Positions 1 to 6,724 of a stretch of 8,087 nt of DNA are shown here, piece after piece (the first letter of the stretch is position 1; each line of letters starts with the position of its first letter). Made by a program: the position numbers and the translations under genes. The stretch comes from CAYUXF01 sp964448755. Its GTDB lineage: Bacteria; Margulisbacteria; Termititenacia; Termititenacales; CAYUXF01. The DNA is taken from the NCBI GenBank assembly GCA_964448755.1, contig CAYUXF010000067.1:1-8087 (forward strand), written 5' to 3'. A model generated the notes under the pieces. It saw only the letters and a list, made by a program, of their open reading frames with translations, was not told the DNA's origin and did no database searches.

Positions 1-42
1 TTTGAACGGATAAAAAGCAGCTAGCTGTTAACAAAAATAATA

Positions 43-291
43 ATGTCAGTTAAAATCAATATAATGGCAAACAATGTTTATATTAAAGGAAAAGAATACT
101 TAAATTTACAGACCAGAAAAAAAGTTACTTTTTTAAAGTGGCTGGACCAGGAGACCGCCAATTGTCTTTCAAAAGAAGCAGGGTTTGTTCAAATTAAAAA
201 AGATGTTTTGGAAGCGGAATACCGCTCGGTGGCCAGTTTAACCAGAGAGAGCAAAGCCCAGCGTGAAAAACGTCAGGGGCAGATGTGGTAG
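43..291 (+). CDS. Small charged hypothetical protein (82 aa)
   Basis: I do not recognise this protein. It is short and strongly basic, with a hydrophilic, probably helical C-terminal half rich in Lys, Arg, Glu and Gln, and it ends in Met-Trp before a TAG stop. There is no signal peptide, membrane segment or catalytic motif. Codon choice (AAA, GAA, TTT, some GCC/GAC) resembles the genes downstream, which argues for a real gene. The start is uncertain: neither the ATG at 43 nor the in-frame ATG at 64 (giving a 75-residue product starting MANNVYIKG) has a good Shine-Dalgarno sequence. The gene may be a small nucleic-acid-binding or regulatory protein, but only its charge suggests that. It is separated from the next gene by 140 bases and need not be functionally linked to it. 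Confidence 0.55.
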   Translation: MSVKINIMANNVYIKGKEYLNLQTRKKVTFLKWLDQETANCLSKEAGFVQIKKDVLEAEYRSVASLTRESKAQREKRQGQMW

Positions 292-308
292 ATATTGGTT
301 TTAAATAG

Positions 309-314
309 TATAAT
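309..314 (+). promoter_or_regulatory. Candidate -10 hexamer upstream of the 790-residue protein gene
   Basis: A perfect TATAAT lies in the AT-rich gap between the small gene ending at 291 and the gene starting at 432. No good -35 hexamer sits 16-18 bases upstream (the sequence there is TGGTAG) and there is no TG extension, so this is only a candidate sigma-70-type promoter. If real, transcription would begin near 321 and leave a leader of about 110 bases. Confidence 0.3.
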
Positions 315-338
315 TATTTAAATAGGCATATGCAGAAG

Positions 339-356
339 AGAACAGGATTATGTTCT
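339..356 (+). other. Short perfect hairpin in the 292-431 intergenic gap
   Basis: AGAACA at 339-344 and TGTTCT at 351-356 form a perfect 6-bp stem around a 6-base loop. No T-run follows, so it does not look like an intrinsic terminator. It could be an operator-like inverted repeat or part of a leader RNA for the downstream gene. A stem this short can occur by chance. The rest of the 140-base gap is AT-rich (a TATATATAA run near 373-381) and holds no gene I can support. Confidence 0.25.
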
Positions 357-431
357 GGCTATCGATTTTAAATATATATAAACGGCGAGCTAGAACTTTA
401 ATGTGCCCTTATTTGAAGAGGAGCAGTTTTT

Positions 432-2804
432 ATGGCAAACATTGAGGCTAAATATAACTTACTTTCCGGAAAATTGCTTTATCGCAAACAGACGTTTACG
501 CATGCGGCTTTTAATTATAATTTGAATGATATTTATTATAAAGAGAATCCAGCTGGTATGTCAGACGATGTCGTTTTGCCGTCTTTTCCGGCCACTGTTG
601 GCACAGGTTCCTCTTTCCGTTTTATTGTTACCAATCAACTATATGGCGGCACGGTCCTTTGTGATCAAATTATTGCCGATCATCCTGGTGGCGAGATCTC
701 TTTATCGGTAGGTGATAACAATCAGCAAGCTGATAATTTATATATTAAAGCGATCCATCGCAGTGCCGATTTTACCGATCGTGTAGAGCTGTTTACTAAA
801 TGTTTGCGCGTCAGTAAAGGGAGTGGCGATGCGTTTATTAACAGAGAAAAGATTACATTTCAGTTATCTAATCGTCAGTTAAATTTTGAGCAAGGGGCCT
901 TGCCGGTAGATGCCGAAGTGCAGATCTTTCATTATCATCAATACGATGGTATTAACTGGAGCTTGCGGGCGGTTCGCGGTGATACCGGTGCTGTTATGCC
1001 GGCTGGGTTTGTGCCTAGCCCTGCCACGTATAATACCGGCGGCATCTGTAGTTATGTAGTTGGCGAGTCCGGCGTTGGCGGTATCCGGCGGCTAGTTATT
1101 AAAGTTATTTCTGGCGGCGATATCGCTTATTATGGCACTAGTGGCCTTGATCCGAGCACCGGTATTGCCAATCAAGATCCCTATCCGCCCTTGGTGACAA
1201 TTAAAGACCCAACTAATTCAGGCTACATTGCGTTTGATAATCTTTATTATCAAAAAGATATGGGTTTGGGGACCGGGCGGTTCGGTACAGAAACAAATAC
1301 TTTTAATCCGACTAGTCCGCTAAATATTAATTATGGATCCTATAATATTAACATTACAACCGATGGCGGGTTTACGAATGTTTCTTCTGGCATAGAAGAA
1401 GAATCTTTTTGGACTAGTGCCAGCGCGCAAATAAAAAATTCTGGCACAGCGCCATTTGAATTTTTGCCGAACCTTGTCTACGGTCTGCCGGAAAATATTC
1501 CGCTGACTTATGACCACTTAGGGCAAAAGTTCATTGCTGCCGGCGGGACCAAGCCTTTTACGTTATATCTTTCAGACGCTATTGATACAGCGCGCATTAG
1601 ATATGATCTAACAGGAACTGTTAATTCTTTTATTTTTAATGACAATGAGTCTTTGGGTGGCGGATTAAATATCTTTCCTGGTTATCACGGGGCTATAAAT
1701 ATTTCCGCCTATGATCACTATTTGCGTTTTCTGGGCAATGCCAGTACTTTTATCGACGGCCAGCCGCCGGTGATTATTGCCGACATTTCTTTAAGCGGTG
1801 CAGTGTCACCTTTTTATATTAATGAGCTTTTTAATGGCACGGTCAAACCGGTCTTTGAGGCAAGTTTGACAGATGCCGATTCCGGCATGGAAAGTGTTTG
1901 GCTTGATCTGCGGCCAGTAGGAGAAGCCAACTGGATAATATCGCTGCCCATGTCTTTTATCTCAACAGATACGTATCGTCGGCAGATGGCTTATGATGAT
2001 TTTCTTGGTCTGTCCGGCCAGATAGAGTATCGGGTGCGCGGCCGCGATAACGCTGGCAATGAAGCGGCGGGTGTTATTAATACTCTGCAGATCAACGGCA
2101 GTAATGTCAATGATTTTAAATTGAGCGAGAGCTTGCTTAGCCTTGGTGAGCCGCTGATCATTAAGGGCCTTATTAAAATAGGCGGCGCCTCGGAGATCAA
2201 GGCAGTTTTAACTAAAGAGGCGAGCAGTTTGCCACCGGTTGAGTATAATGATTTTCCGCCAGAGACCTACAATGAAGGCTGGCAAAAAATAGTACTGCCG
2301 GCGTTAACGGAGCTTGGTGCTTATCAATTAAAACTGCAAGTAGATCAAGATACTTTTAATTTTTCTATTTATGTCGTTGAGAATAAAGAAGAGAATGACG
2401 AGGGTATTTGTGATTTTGAAAAAGCGGCCGAAGTTATTGCTGGCAGTCAACCGTGGTTAATAAAAGAAAATGAAAGAAAATTAAATTATTTGCGCGGCAT
2501 CAGGGATAATGTTATTGCCAAACTGCCGGGCGGCCAGAGTTTTATTAAATGGTATTACCAAGATTTGCCTAAGACCACAGCTAGCCGCTGGCTTTTTGCC
2601 GATCGCGAACGGGTTGAGCTGGCCTGGCGGGCGACCGAGGAGTTTATTGAAACGGCTCAGAGCATGGAGCGGGCTTACGATTATTTTGAAAATTTAAAAA
2701 AGGAAAGCGTGCAGACAGCCCTTTTACAATACGAGCTTTTATCAAGAAAATTTAATAACTTGCTGGACAGCACAAATAAAAAAGTGCTGTTGGCGGTTAA
2801 ATAA
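432..2804 (+). CDS. Large beta-rich protein with Ig-like domain and possible degenerate CFI-box C-terminus (790 aa)
   Basis: The ATG is preceded by a strong ribosome binding site (GAAGAGGAG, 415-423, 8 bases away) and by an in-frame TGA at 414-416, so no N-terminal extension is possible. Residues 1 to about 440 are Gly/Asn/Asp/Tyr-rich with alternating hydrophobic residues, as in extracellular beta structure; I recognise no named family there. Residues about 444-548 look like a bacterial Ig/Fn3-type domain: an SGMESVWLDL strand, an LSGQIEYRVRGRDNAGNEA strand pair, and conserved Asp-Ser-Gly and Asp-Asn-Ala-Gly turns. Residues about 550-655 look like another beta-sandwich. From Cys660 onward the sequence turns helical and charged; its LRGIRDNVIAK and GGQSFIKWYY stretches resemble the CFI-box C-terminal domain of secreted proteins, but the usual CFIATAAYGS core is degraded to CDFEKAAEVIAGS and no hydrophobic tail follows. 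There is no N-terminal signal peptide, which is odd for this architecture. The gene is followed after 17 bases by the 569-residue protein gene, probably in the same operon. A structural or adhesive role is inference; the function is unknown. Confidence 0.85.
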   Translation: MANIEAKYNLLSGKLLYRKQTFTHAAFNYNLNDIYYKENPAGMSDDVVLPSFPATVGTGSSFRFIVTNQLYGGTVLCDQIIADHPGGEISLSVGDNNQQADNLYIKAIHRSADFTDRVELFTKCLRVSKGSGDAFINREKITFQLSNRQLNFEQGALPVDAEVQIFHYHQYDGINWSLRAVRGDTGAVMPAGFVPSPATYNTGGICSYVVGESGVGGIRRLVIKVISGGDIAYYGTSGLDPSTGIANQDPYPPLVTIKDPTNSGYIAFDNLYYQKDMGLGTGRFGTETNTFNPTSPLNINYGSYNINITTDGGFTNVSSGIEEESFWTSASAQIKNSGTAPFEFLPNLVYGLPENIPLTYDHLGQKFIAAGGTKPFTLYLSDAIDTARIRYDLTGTVNSFIFNDNESLGGGLNIFPGYHGAINISAYDHYLRFLGNASTFIDGQPPVIIADISLSGAVSPFYINELFNGTVKPVFEASLTDADSGMESVWLDLRPVGEANWIISLPMSFISTDTYRRQMAYDDFLGLSGQIEYRVRGRDNAGNEAAGVINTLQINGSNVNDFKLSESLLSLGEPLIIKGLIKIGGASEIKAVLTKEASSLPPVEYNDFPPETYNEGWQKIVLPALTELGAYQLKLQVDQDTFNFSIYVVENKEENDEGICDFEKAAEVIAGSQPWLIKENERKLNYLRGIRDNVIAKLPGGQSFIKWYYQDLPKTTASRWLFADRERVELAWRATEEFIETAQSMERAYDYFENLKKESVQTALLQYELLSRKFNNLLDSTNKKVLLAVK

Positions 2805-2821
2805 AAAATGAGGATAAAGTT

Positions 2822-4531
2822 ATGACACTAGTAGAGACAAATCGCCTGAACAACATTTGGTATTCTCCTTATACTGGCTCAGTGCTTAAGGATCAGCAGG
2901 CGCCCTGGAGCAACTATCAACAGCAGCGGTCACAGTATCAAAGATTTAATGTGGTTGGCGCTAAAACCGGCCAGGAAAATTTTGATAAATACAATTTTCA
3001 GGGCTGGTCCTTGGGGACCGGACTTGCAACGCAAGATAATTATATTGGTGCTTATTTGCTGCACGGACAGCAGTCGCTGGACTTTTTAGCCAATGACGGC
3101 AGCGGTTCAAGCCGCGAGATGATCATTAGTGAAGACCGGGCCTGGTTAAACTACGGGACTGGTCTGAATTTTTTTAATGTTTCTTTTTTAGCTGGGGCAA
3201 ATCTTGGTATTAGTTCACTAATTACCGATATTAACGGCCCGTTGCAGCGCAATTATCAAAGATTTTTTGGCGATCTTGGTCTCCGGACGACAGCTGTTGG
3301 CAATAATGAATTATTTAAAAATGTATGGCTGGGGGGTTCTTTTCTTAACCTTGGCCAAAAAGACCGGCTAGAGCCGGATACCAGGGCAGTTTTCTATGCC
3401 GGACTAAATTCTAGCGATAAAAAATATCAGGCAGTAGCTAGTTTTGACCACGGCCTCTACAGAAAAGACCACTGGTTTGATCTGGGGGTTTCGGCACAGC
3501 TGTTAAATTATAAATACTTTAATTTTAAACCGGAAATAAATTATAAACATTATTGGCCCGCTGAAGCTTCTGCAGAAAAATATCTTTCGGCTGTTGTTAA
3601 TGTTGGGTTTAAAATACCACGGACCGAATCTAATCTGCGGAATTATATTGAACAAAAATTCACCGGCAAGGTTGATCTTTATGAAGCGGTCCTGATCAAA
3701 AAAGAGATCTCCTCTTTTCGGGCTGATATTGTGGTCCCTATGATCTCGCGAGCTGATAAAGCGGAGATCAGGATCTATGATGCTAATAAAAAACTTATTT
3801 ATACCGGGCTAACGCAAACCTCAAACTACGTAGAGAAAACATTTTCTTTTACACAGGAGATCCCTTTTTTCTCCGGCCAGGAAAATTATTTTTATAATTA
3901 TGTTTATTTAAATAAAAACAATGAAATAATTAAAGAAAAGAATGCTTTAAATAAATTAAATATTTCTAATATTGATACTGCCAACACTAAAAAAGACACT
4001 TTTTTGGAAATGTCAGTTCGTAAAGCTGGAACTATTGATATTGCCGCGTTGGGCGATAATCGTCAAAATATTTTTAGACAAAGGTTTTTTGCTTATGCAG
4101 GAGCAGAGCAAGAGACCAGAATAATTACACCAAGGGCAATAAACCAGTTTAAGCAAAAAGAGAGTCTTTTTAAAATAAACGAGCTTCTGATCGATGAGCT
4201 TGCTGGTGCCCGAAATGAAATAGCTCTTAATGGCATAGCTTTAAACAGGTATAAAGATCCTTTTTCGGAAAAACAGACTTTAAAAAAAGAGAATGAAGCC
4301 TTTGCTGCTAACTATTTTTTTAATACAATGTCTATTAATAAACCATATTATTTTTTATCGGGACTTGTTTTTGAAGCAGAACAGACTTTAAATCAAAAAG
4401 AAGGCGGACTTTCAGCAGAAGGGCCGGCATTTAATTTTAATTTTTACGGCGGCGCAAAATTTTTATTAAATGACACGGCAGCAGAGAACAGAGAATATAT
4501 TTTTGGGCTTTATTCCAGTTCCGATTTTTAA
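2822..4531 (+). CDS. Putative barrel-like surface protein with Ig/FlgD-like middle domain (569 aa)
   Basis: The ATG follows a GAGGA ribosome binding site (2810-2814) by 7 bases and lies 17 bases after the previous gene. An in-frame TAA at 2798-2800 excludes a longer N-terminus. Residues about 55-267 show short amphipathic strands rich in Gly, Tyr and Phe, alternating with polar turns (FNVSFLAGANLGI, VWLGGSFLNLG, YLSAVVNVGFKIP). This resembles PorV/UPF0164-type outer-membrane barrels, but only by general pattern. Residues about 284-375 look like an Ig or FlgD/Fn3-type sandwich, with KAEIRIYDANKKLIYTG as the typical strand. Residues 376-569 are unassigned; they end in amphipathic strands (FNFNFYGGAKFLL) and a terminal Phe, as many outer-membrane proteins do. 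No signal peptide is present, which conflicts with outer-membrane location unless export is unusual. Codon use matches the upstream gene. Function unknown; it probably works with the 790-residue protein. Confidence 0.85.
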   Translation: MTLVETNRLNNIWYSPYTGSVLKDQQAPWSNYQQQRSQYQRFNVVGAKTGQENFDKYNFQGWSLGTGLATQDNYIGAYLLHGQQSLDFLANDGSGSSREMIISEDRAWLNYGTGLNFFNVSFLAGANLGISSLITDINGPLQRNYQRFFGDLGLRTTAVGNNELFKNVWLGGSFLNLGQKDRLEPDTRAVFYAGLNSSDKKYQAVASFDHGLYRKDHWFDLGVSAQLLNYKYFNFKPEINYKHYWPAEASAEKYLSAVVNVGFKIPRTESNLRNYIEQKFTGKVDLYEAVLIKKEISSFRADIVVPMISRADKAEIRIYDANKKLIYTGLTQTSNYVEKTFSFTQEIPFFSGQENYFYNYVYLNKNNEIIKEKNALNKLNISNIDTANTKKDTFLEMSVRKAGTIDIAALGDNRQNIFRQRFFAYAGAEQETRIITPRAINQFKQKESLFKINELLIDELAGARNEIALNGIALNRYKDPFSEKQTLKKENEAFAANYFFNTMSINKPYYFLSGLVFEAEQTLNQKEGGLSAEGPAFNFNFYGGAKFLLNDTAAENREYIFGLYSSSDF

Positions 4532-4568
4532 AAAACGATCGTAAGCACAGCAATAATTTCTTGGTTTC

Positions 4569-4596
4569 TTGAATTCTGGAATAATCGGAGTATCAT
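4569..4596 (+). promoter_or_regulatory. Candidate sigma-70 promoter for the antiporter operon
   Basis: TTGAAT (4569-4574) and TATCAT (4591-4596) are separated by 16 bases, matching 4 of 6 and 5 of 6 consensus positions. They sit in the 100-base gap before the antiporter gene, and transcription would start near 4603, about 30 bases before the ATG. No convincing intrinsic terminator separates the previous gene, so read-through from 432-4531 is also possible. Confidence 0.35.
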
Positions 4597-4622
4597 TAGC
4601 GTCGTTTGTTTTTAAATAAAAT

Positions 4623-4628
4623 AGGTGG
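4623..4628 (+). promoter_or_regulatory. Ribosome binding site deciding the antiporter start
   Basis: AGGTGG lies 5 bases before the ATG at 4634. An in-frame GTG at 4625 overlaps this element and so cannot use it. The ATG at 4634 is therefore the better start. Confidence 0.55.
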
Positions 4629-4633
4629 TTTTA

Positions 4634-5848
4634 ATGCTAGGTGTTTTTGAGGTTATTGGCAGTGCAATATTGGCCGGTTATTTTTCCGGTAAACTGTTTA
4701 ATCGCCTTAAGATCCCTGCGGTAGCGGCCTATGTTTTAATTGGTATCATTTTAGGCAAATCTGTTTTAAATGTTTTTCATGATGATATTCTCAATGCCGT
4801 GGGCATGGTCAGTGATATTGCCCTGGCGATAATTGCCTTTATTATTGGGTCGGAACTTAAGTTTTCGCAGTTGAGAAAATTTGGCAAACAGATCTTTTTT
4901 ATTGTTATCTTAGAGTCTTTGACCGCTTTTGCGCTTGTTCTTTTGGCCGTTCAGTATTTTTTTCATTATTGGCCGCTTTCTTTATTGCTAGGGGCTATTG
5001 CTGCGGCTACCGCGCCGGCTGCTACTGTCATGGTCATTAGAGAATTGCGAGCTTCTGGGATATTTACCAAAACATTACTGGTGGTTGTGGCTATTGACGA
5101 TGCTATTGCTCTGGTTATTTATGGTTTTGCTTCAGCCATTGCCCGCAGTTTGCTTAATCATACAGCCGTTTTTTCAATAACAAATATTTTTTTTAATTCA
5201 CTGGCTGAAATAGGCGGTGCCGTGCTCTTGGGTATTTTCTGCGGAATTTTGACATCTTTAACTTTACGCAAATTAAACCGGCTGGAAAATATTTATGTAA
5301 TTACTGCCGGTGTTTTGTTCCTTATTACCGGCCTGGCGGGACATTTGGGGGTCTCTGCCCTATTAGCTAATATGGCTTTTGGTGTTTATGTTGCCAATTT
5401 TTCACCAATAGCCGGGCGCAAAGTTTTTGAGTTTTTAGACAGCTTAGCACCGCCTATTTTTATTGCTTTTTTTGTGACGGCCGGCGCTCACTTGCGGATA
5501 AAACTGCTTTTAAGCGTTCTGCCGCTGGCAATGGTCTATCTCTTAGCCAGAATTATCGGCAAAGTTTTAGGCGGCTATACAGGGGCGCTGATATCAGGTG
5601 CTGAACCCAAAGTCCGTAAGTATATCGGGTTTGGTCTTATTTCTCAGGTAGGTGTGGCTATTGGTTTGGCATTAGTGGTTACCAGAGAGTTTTATCCGCT
5701 GGCTGCCGAGGGAAAATATCTGGCTAATGTTGTCATAAACGTTTTATTGGGAACAACGATCATTACAGAGATCATCGGCCCGATCATGACCAGAACGGCG
5801 CTTATCAGGACCGGCGAAGCGATGGCTAAAGACAAAAAAGTAAATTAA
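4634..5848 (+). CDS. CPA2-family monovalent cation/proton antiporter, membrane domain only (404 aa)
   Basis: A polytopic inner-membrane protein with about 12-13 hydrophobic segments, of the Kef/NapA (CPA2) exchanger type. The N-terminus (GKLFNRLKIPAVAAYVLIG) is the family's typical first helix and turn. TAPAATVMV at residues 126-134 matches the unwound core helix 4. Adjacent acids Asp155-Asp156 in VVAIDDAIAL match the ion-binding aspartate pair of electrogenic members such as NapA, and Lys310 in ARIIGKVLGG corresponds to the conserved core lysine of helix 10. Known family members exchange Na+ or K+ for protons; which ion is moved here cannot be read from sequence. The protein stops about ten residues after the last helix, so it lacks the C-terminal RCK (TrkA-N) domain of KefB/KefC. 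The PII-like gene follows after 25 bases and the CBS gene after that, suggesting regulation by separate soluble subunits. The start is set by AGGTGG at 4623-4628; a GTG at 4625 would add three residues. Confidence 0.92.
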   Translation: MLGVFEVIGSAILAGYFSGKLFNRLKIPAVAAYVLIGIILGKSVLNVFHDDILNAVGMVSDIALAIIAFIIGSELKFSQLRKFGKQIFFIVILESLTAFALVLLAVQYFFHYWPLSLLLGAIAAATAPAATVMVIRELRASGIFTKTLLVVVAIDDAIALVIYGFASAIARSLLNHTAVFSITNIFFNSLAEIGGAVLLGIFCGILTSLTLRKLNRLENIYVITAGVLFLITGLAGHLGVSALLANMAFGVYVANFSPIAGRKVFEFLDSLAPPIFIAFFVTAGAHLRIKLLLSVLPLAMVYLLARIIGKVLGGYTGALISGAEPKVRKYIGFGLISQVGVAIGLALVVTREFYPLAAEGKYLANVVINVLLGTTIITEIIGPIMTRTALIRTGEAMAKDKKVN

Positions 5849-5873
5849 AATAAATAAGTTTAAGGAGAAAATT

Positions 5874-6245
5874 ATGCCAGATCGTAAAAACTATAAAAAA
5901 ATGATTTTTGTTAATTTACACGAGATCAATTACATTGAAGATGTTTTAAAATTATTGACAGAGGAGTTTGCCCGCGAAACAGTAGTGGTTGATGCTGAAG
6001 CTATTCGCAGCCGGCATGGTGATGAACTGCCGGAGATGGGTCTTTCGATGGCCTCTTTTCTGAATATTTTTCAGCAGCGTTCACACCTCAATCAGAATTA
6101 TTTAATAACAGCTTTGCTGACAGAAGAGAATGCCAAAAATATAGAAAAACGCTTGCAAGCTATTAAGTGCGAGGATCGCTATGCCGTCTCTTTTTGGCTT
6201 TTGCCGGTAGAGGGTTATTTTTATCACAAAGGAGAATGCGATTAA
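5874..6245 (+). CDS. PII-like small regulatory protein (123 aa)
   Basis: The start has a strong AAGGAG site (5862-5867) 6 bases before the ATG. The predicted order is beta-alpha-beta, beta-alpha-beta, as in the ferredoxin-like PII fold: strand KMIFVNLHE (9-17), helix about 19-32, strand ETVVVDA, a long loop and helical stretch about 41-70 in the T-loop region, strand NYLITALL, helix TEENAKNIEKRLQA, then a last strand. The C-terminal VSFWLLPVEGYFYHKGE resembles the classical PII ending with PVE followed by a basic residue and GE. Family knowledge: PII and PII-like trimers bind adenine nucleotides or related ligands and gate transporters or enzymes (for example GlnK-AmtB, SbtB-SbtA). The gene sits between the antiporter and the CBS protein and overlaps the latter by one base, so the antiporter is its probable target (inference). 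The PII uridylylation tyrosine is not evident. A different ferredoxin-like protein such as CutA or DUF190 remains possible. Confidence 0.65.
   Translation: MPDRKNYKKMIFVNLHEINYIEDVLKLLTEEFARETVVVDAEAIRSRHGDELPEMGLSMASFLNIFQQRSHLNQNYLITALLTEENAKNIEKRLQAIKCEDRYAVSFWLLPVEGYFYHKGECD
6228..6234 (+). promoter_or_regulatory. Ribosome binding site for the CBS protein, inside the PII-like gene
   Basis: AAAGGAG lies within the last codons of the PII-like gene, 10 bases before the ATG at 6245. Another in-frame ATG at 6236 is only one base beyond it, too close for normal initiation, so 6245 is preferred. Confidence 0.5.
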
Positions 6246-6724
6246 TGATCAAAAACTTTATGACCAAAAAACTGATAACCGTTAAGCCGGAAAATTCTTT
6301 GGTGGATGCGGTTGCGCTGATGGCAGAAAATCGACTGAGTGGTTTGCCGGTCGTAGATAATGACAATGTCTTACTTGGTTTTGTGCCTAGTTTGGAAATT
6401 TTTCGCTCGATGCTGCCTGATATACCTGCCTATTTTAATTCTCTTTATGGCACTGATGATGTTTCAGCTATTACCGGCGGCGTAGTGCTGCAAGAATACT
6501 TAAAAGAAAAAGAGGCGGACCTGCGAAAGTTAAAAGTAAAAGATATTATGATCGAGCCGTCGCATGTGCTAAAAGAAGATGCTTCGTTTTTAGAAGCTAT
6601 TAACGCCTATATAGAATACGGCATTAACCGCATAGCTGTTGTTGACGAAGAAAATCATCTCAAAGGAATTCTCTGCCGTAATAATTTGATGCAAGAACTC
6701 CATAAATTTTTAAATAAAAAATAA
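6245..6724 (+). CDS. Tandem CBS-domain protein (159 aa)
   Basis: Two CBS domains fill almost the whole protein. The first, about residues 1-55, begins with MIKNFMTKKLITVKPENSL and carries the RLSGLPVVDNDNVLLGFV core. The second, about 97-159, begins KVKDIMIEPSHVL and carries GINRIAVVDEENHLKGIL. The linker, about 56-96, contains the LPDIPAYFNSLYG stretch often seen between CBS domains of small stand-alone proteins. CBS pairs (Bateman modules) typically bind AMP, ATP, SAM or related adenosyl ligands and control a partner. There is no enzyme, DNA-binding or membrane domain here, so it is probably a soluble regulatory subunit. It is coupled to the PII-like gene by a TAATG overlap, and its own stop overlaps the next gene in the same way. 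The antiporter is the likely partner by context (inference). Confidence 0.9.
   Translation: MIKNFMTKKLITVKPENSLVDAVALMAENRLSGLPVVDNDNVLLGFVPSLEIFRSMLPDIPAYFNSLYGTDDVSAITGGVVLQEYLKEKEADLRKLKVKDIMIEPSHVLKEDASFLEAINAYIEYGINRIAVVDEENHLKGILCRNNLMQELHKFLNKK

Noticed and set aside
1..24. Possible tail of an upstream gene (seven codons, then TAG)
   Set aside because: Too short to tell a gene end from chance.
330..371. A 13-codon open frame (MQKRTGLCSGYRF) in the gap before the 790-residue gene, possibly a leader peptide
   Set aside because: It has no good ribosome binding site, no run of regulatory codons, and overlaps the short hairpin; a frame this short is expected by chance.
1320..1517. Open frame on the minus strand inside the 790-residue gene
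   Set aside because: It lies inside a well-supported gene and has no ribosome binding site or recognisable product; the same applies to the minus-strand frames at 1991-2200 and 6163-6366 and the plus-strand frames at 526-711, 2509-2697 and 4998-5180.
4512..4589. Inverted repeats ATTCCAG/CTGGAAT and TCCGATT/AATCGGA around the end of the 569-residue gene, considered as a terminator
   Set aside because: The arms are about 55 bases apart, the two pairings compete, and no T-run follows directly.
6167..6244. A 26-residue N-terminal extension of the CBS protein reaching into the PII-like gene
   Set aside because: The ribosome binding site at 6228-6234 and the TAATG junction favour the start at 6245, and the extension does not resemble CBS sequence.
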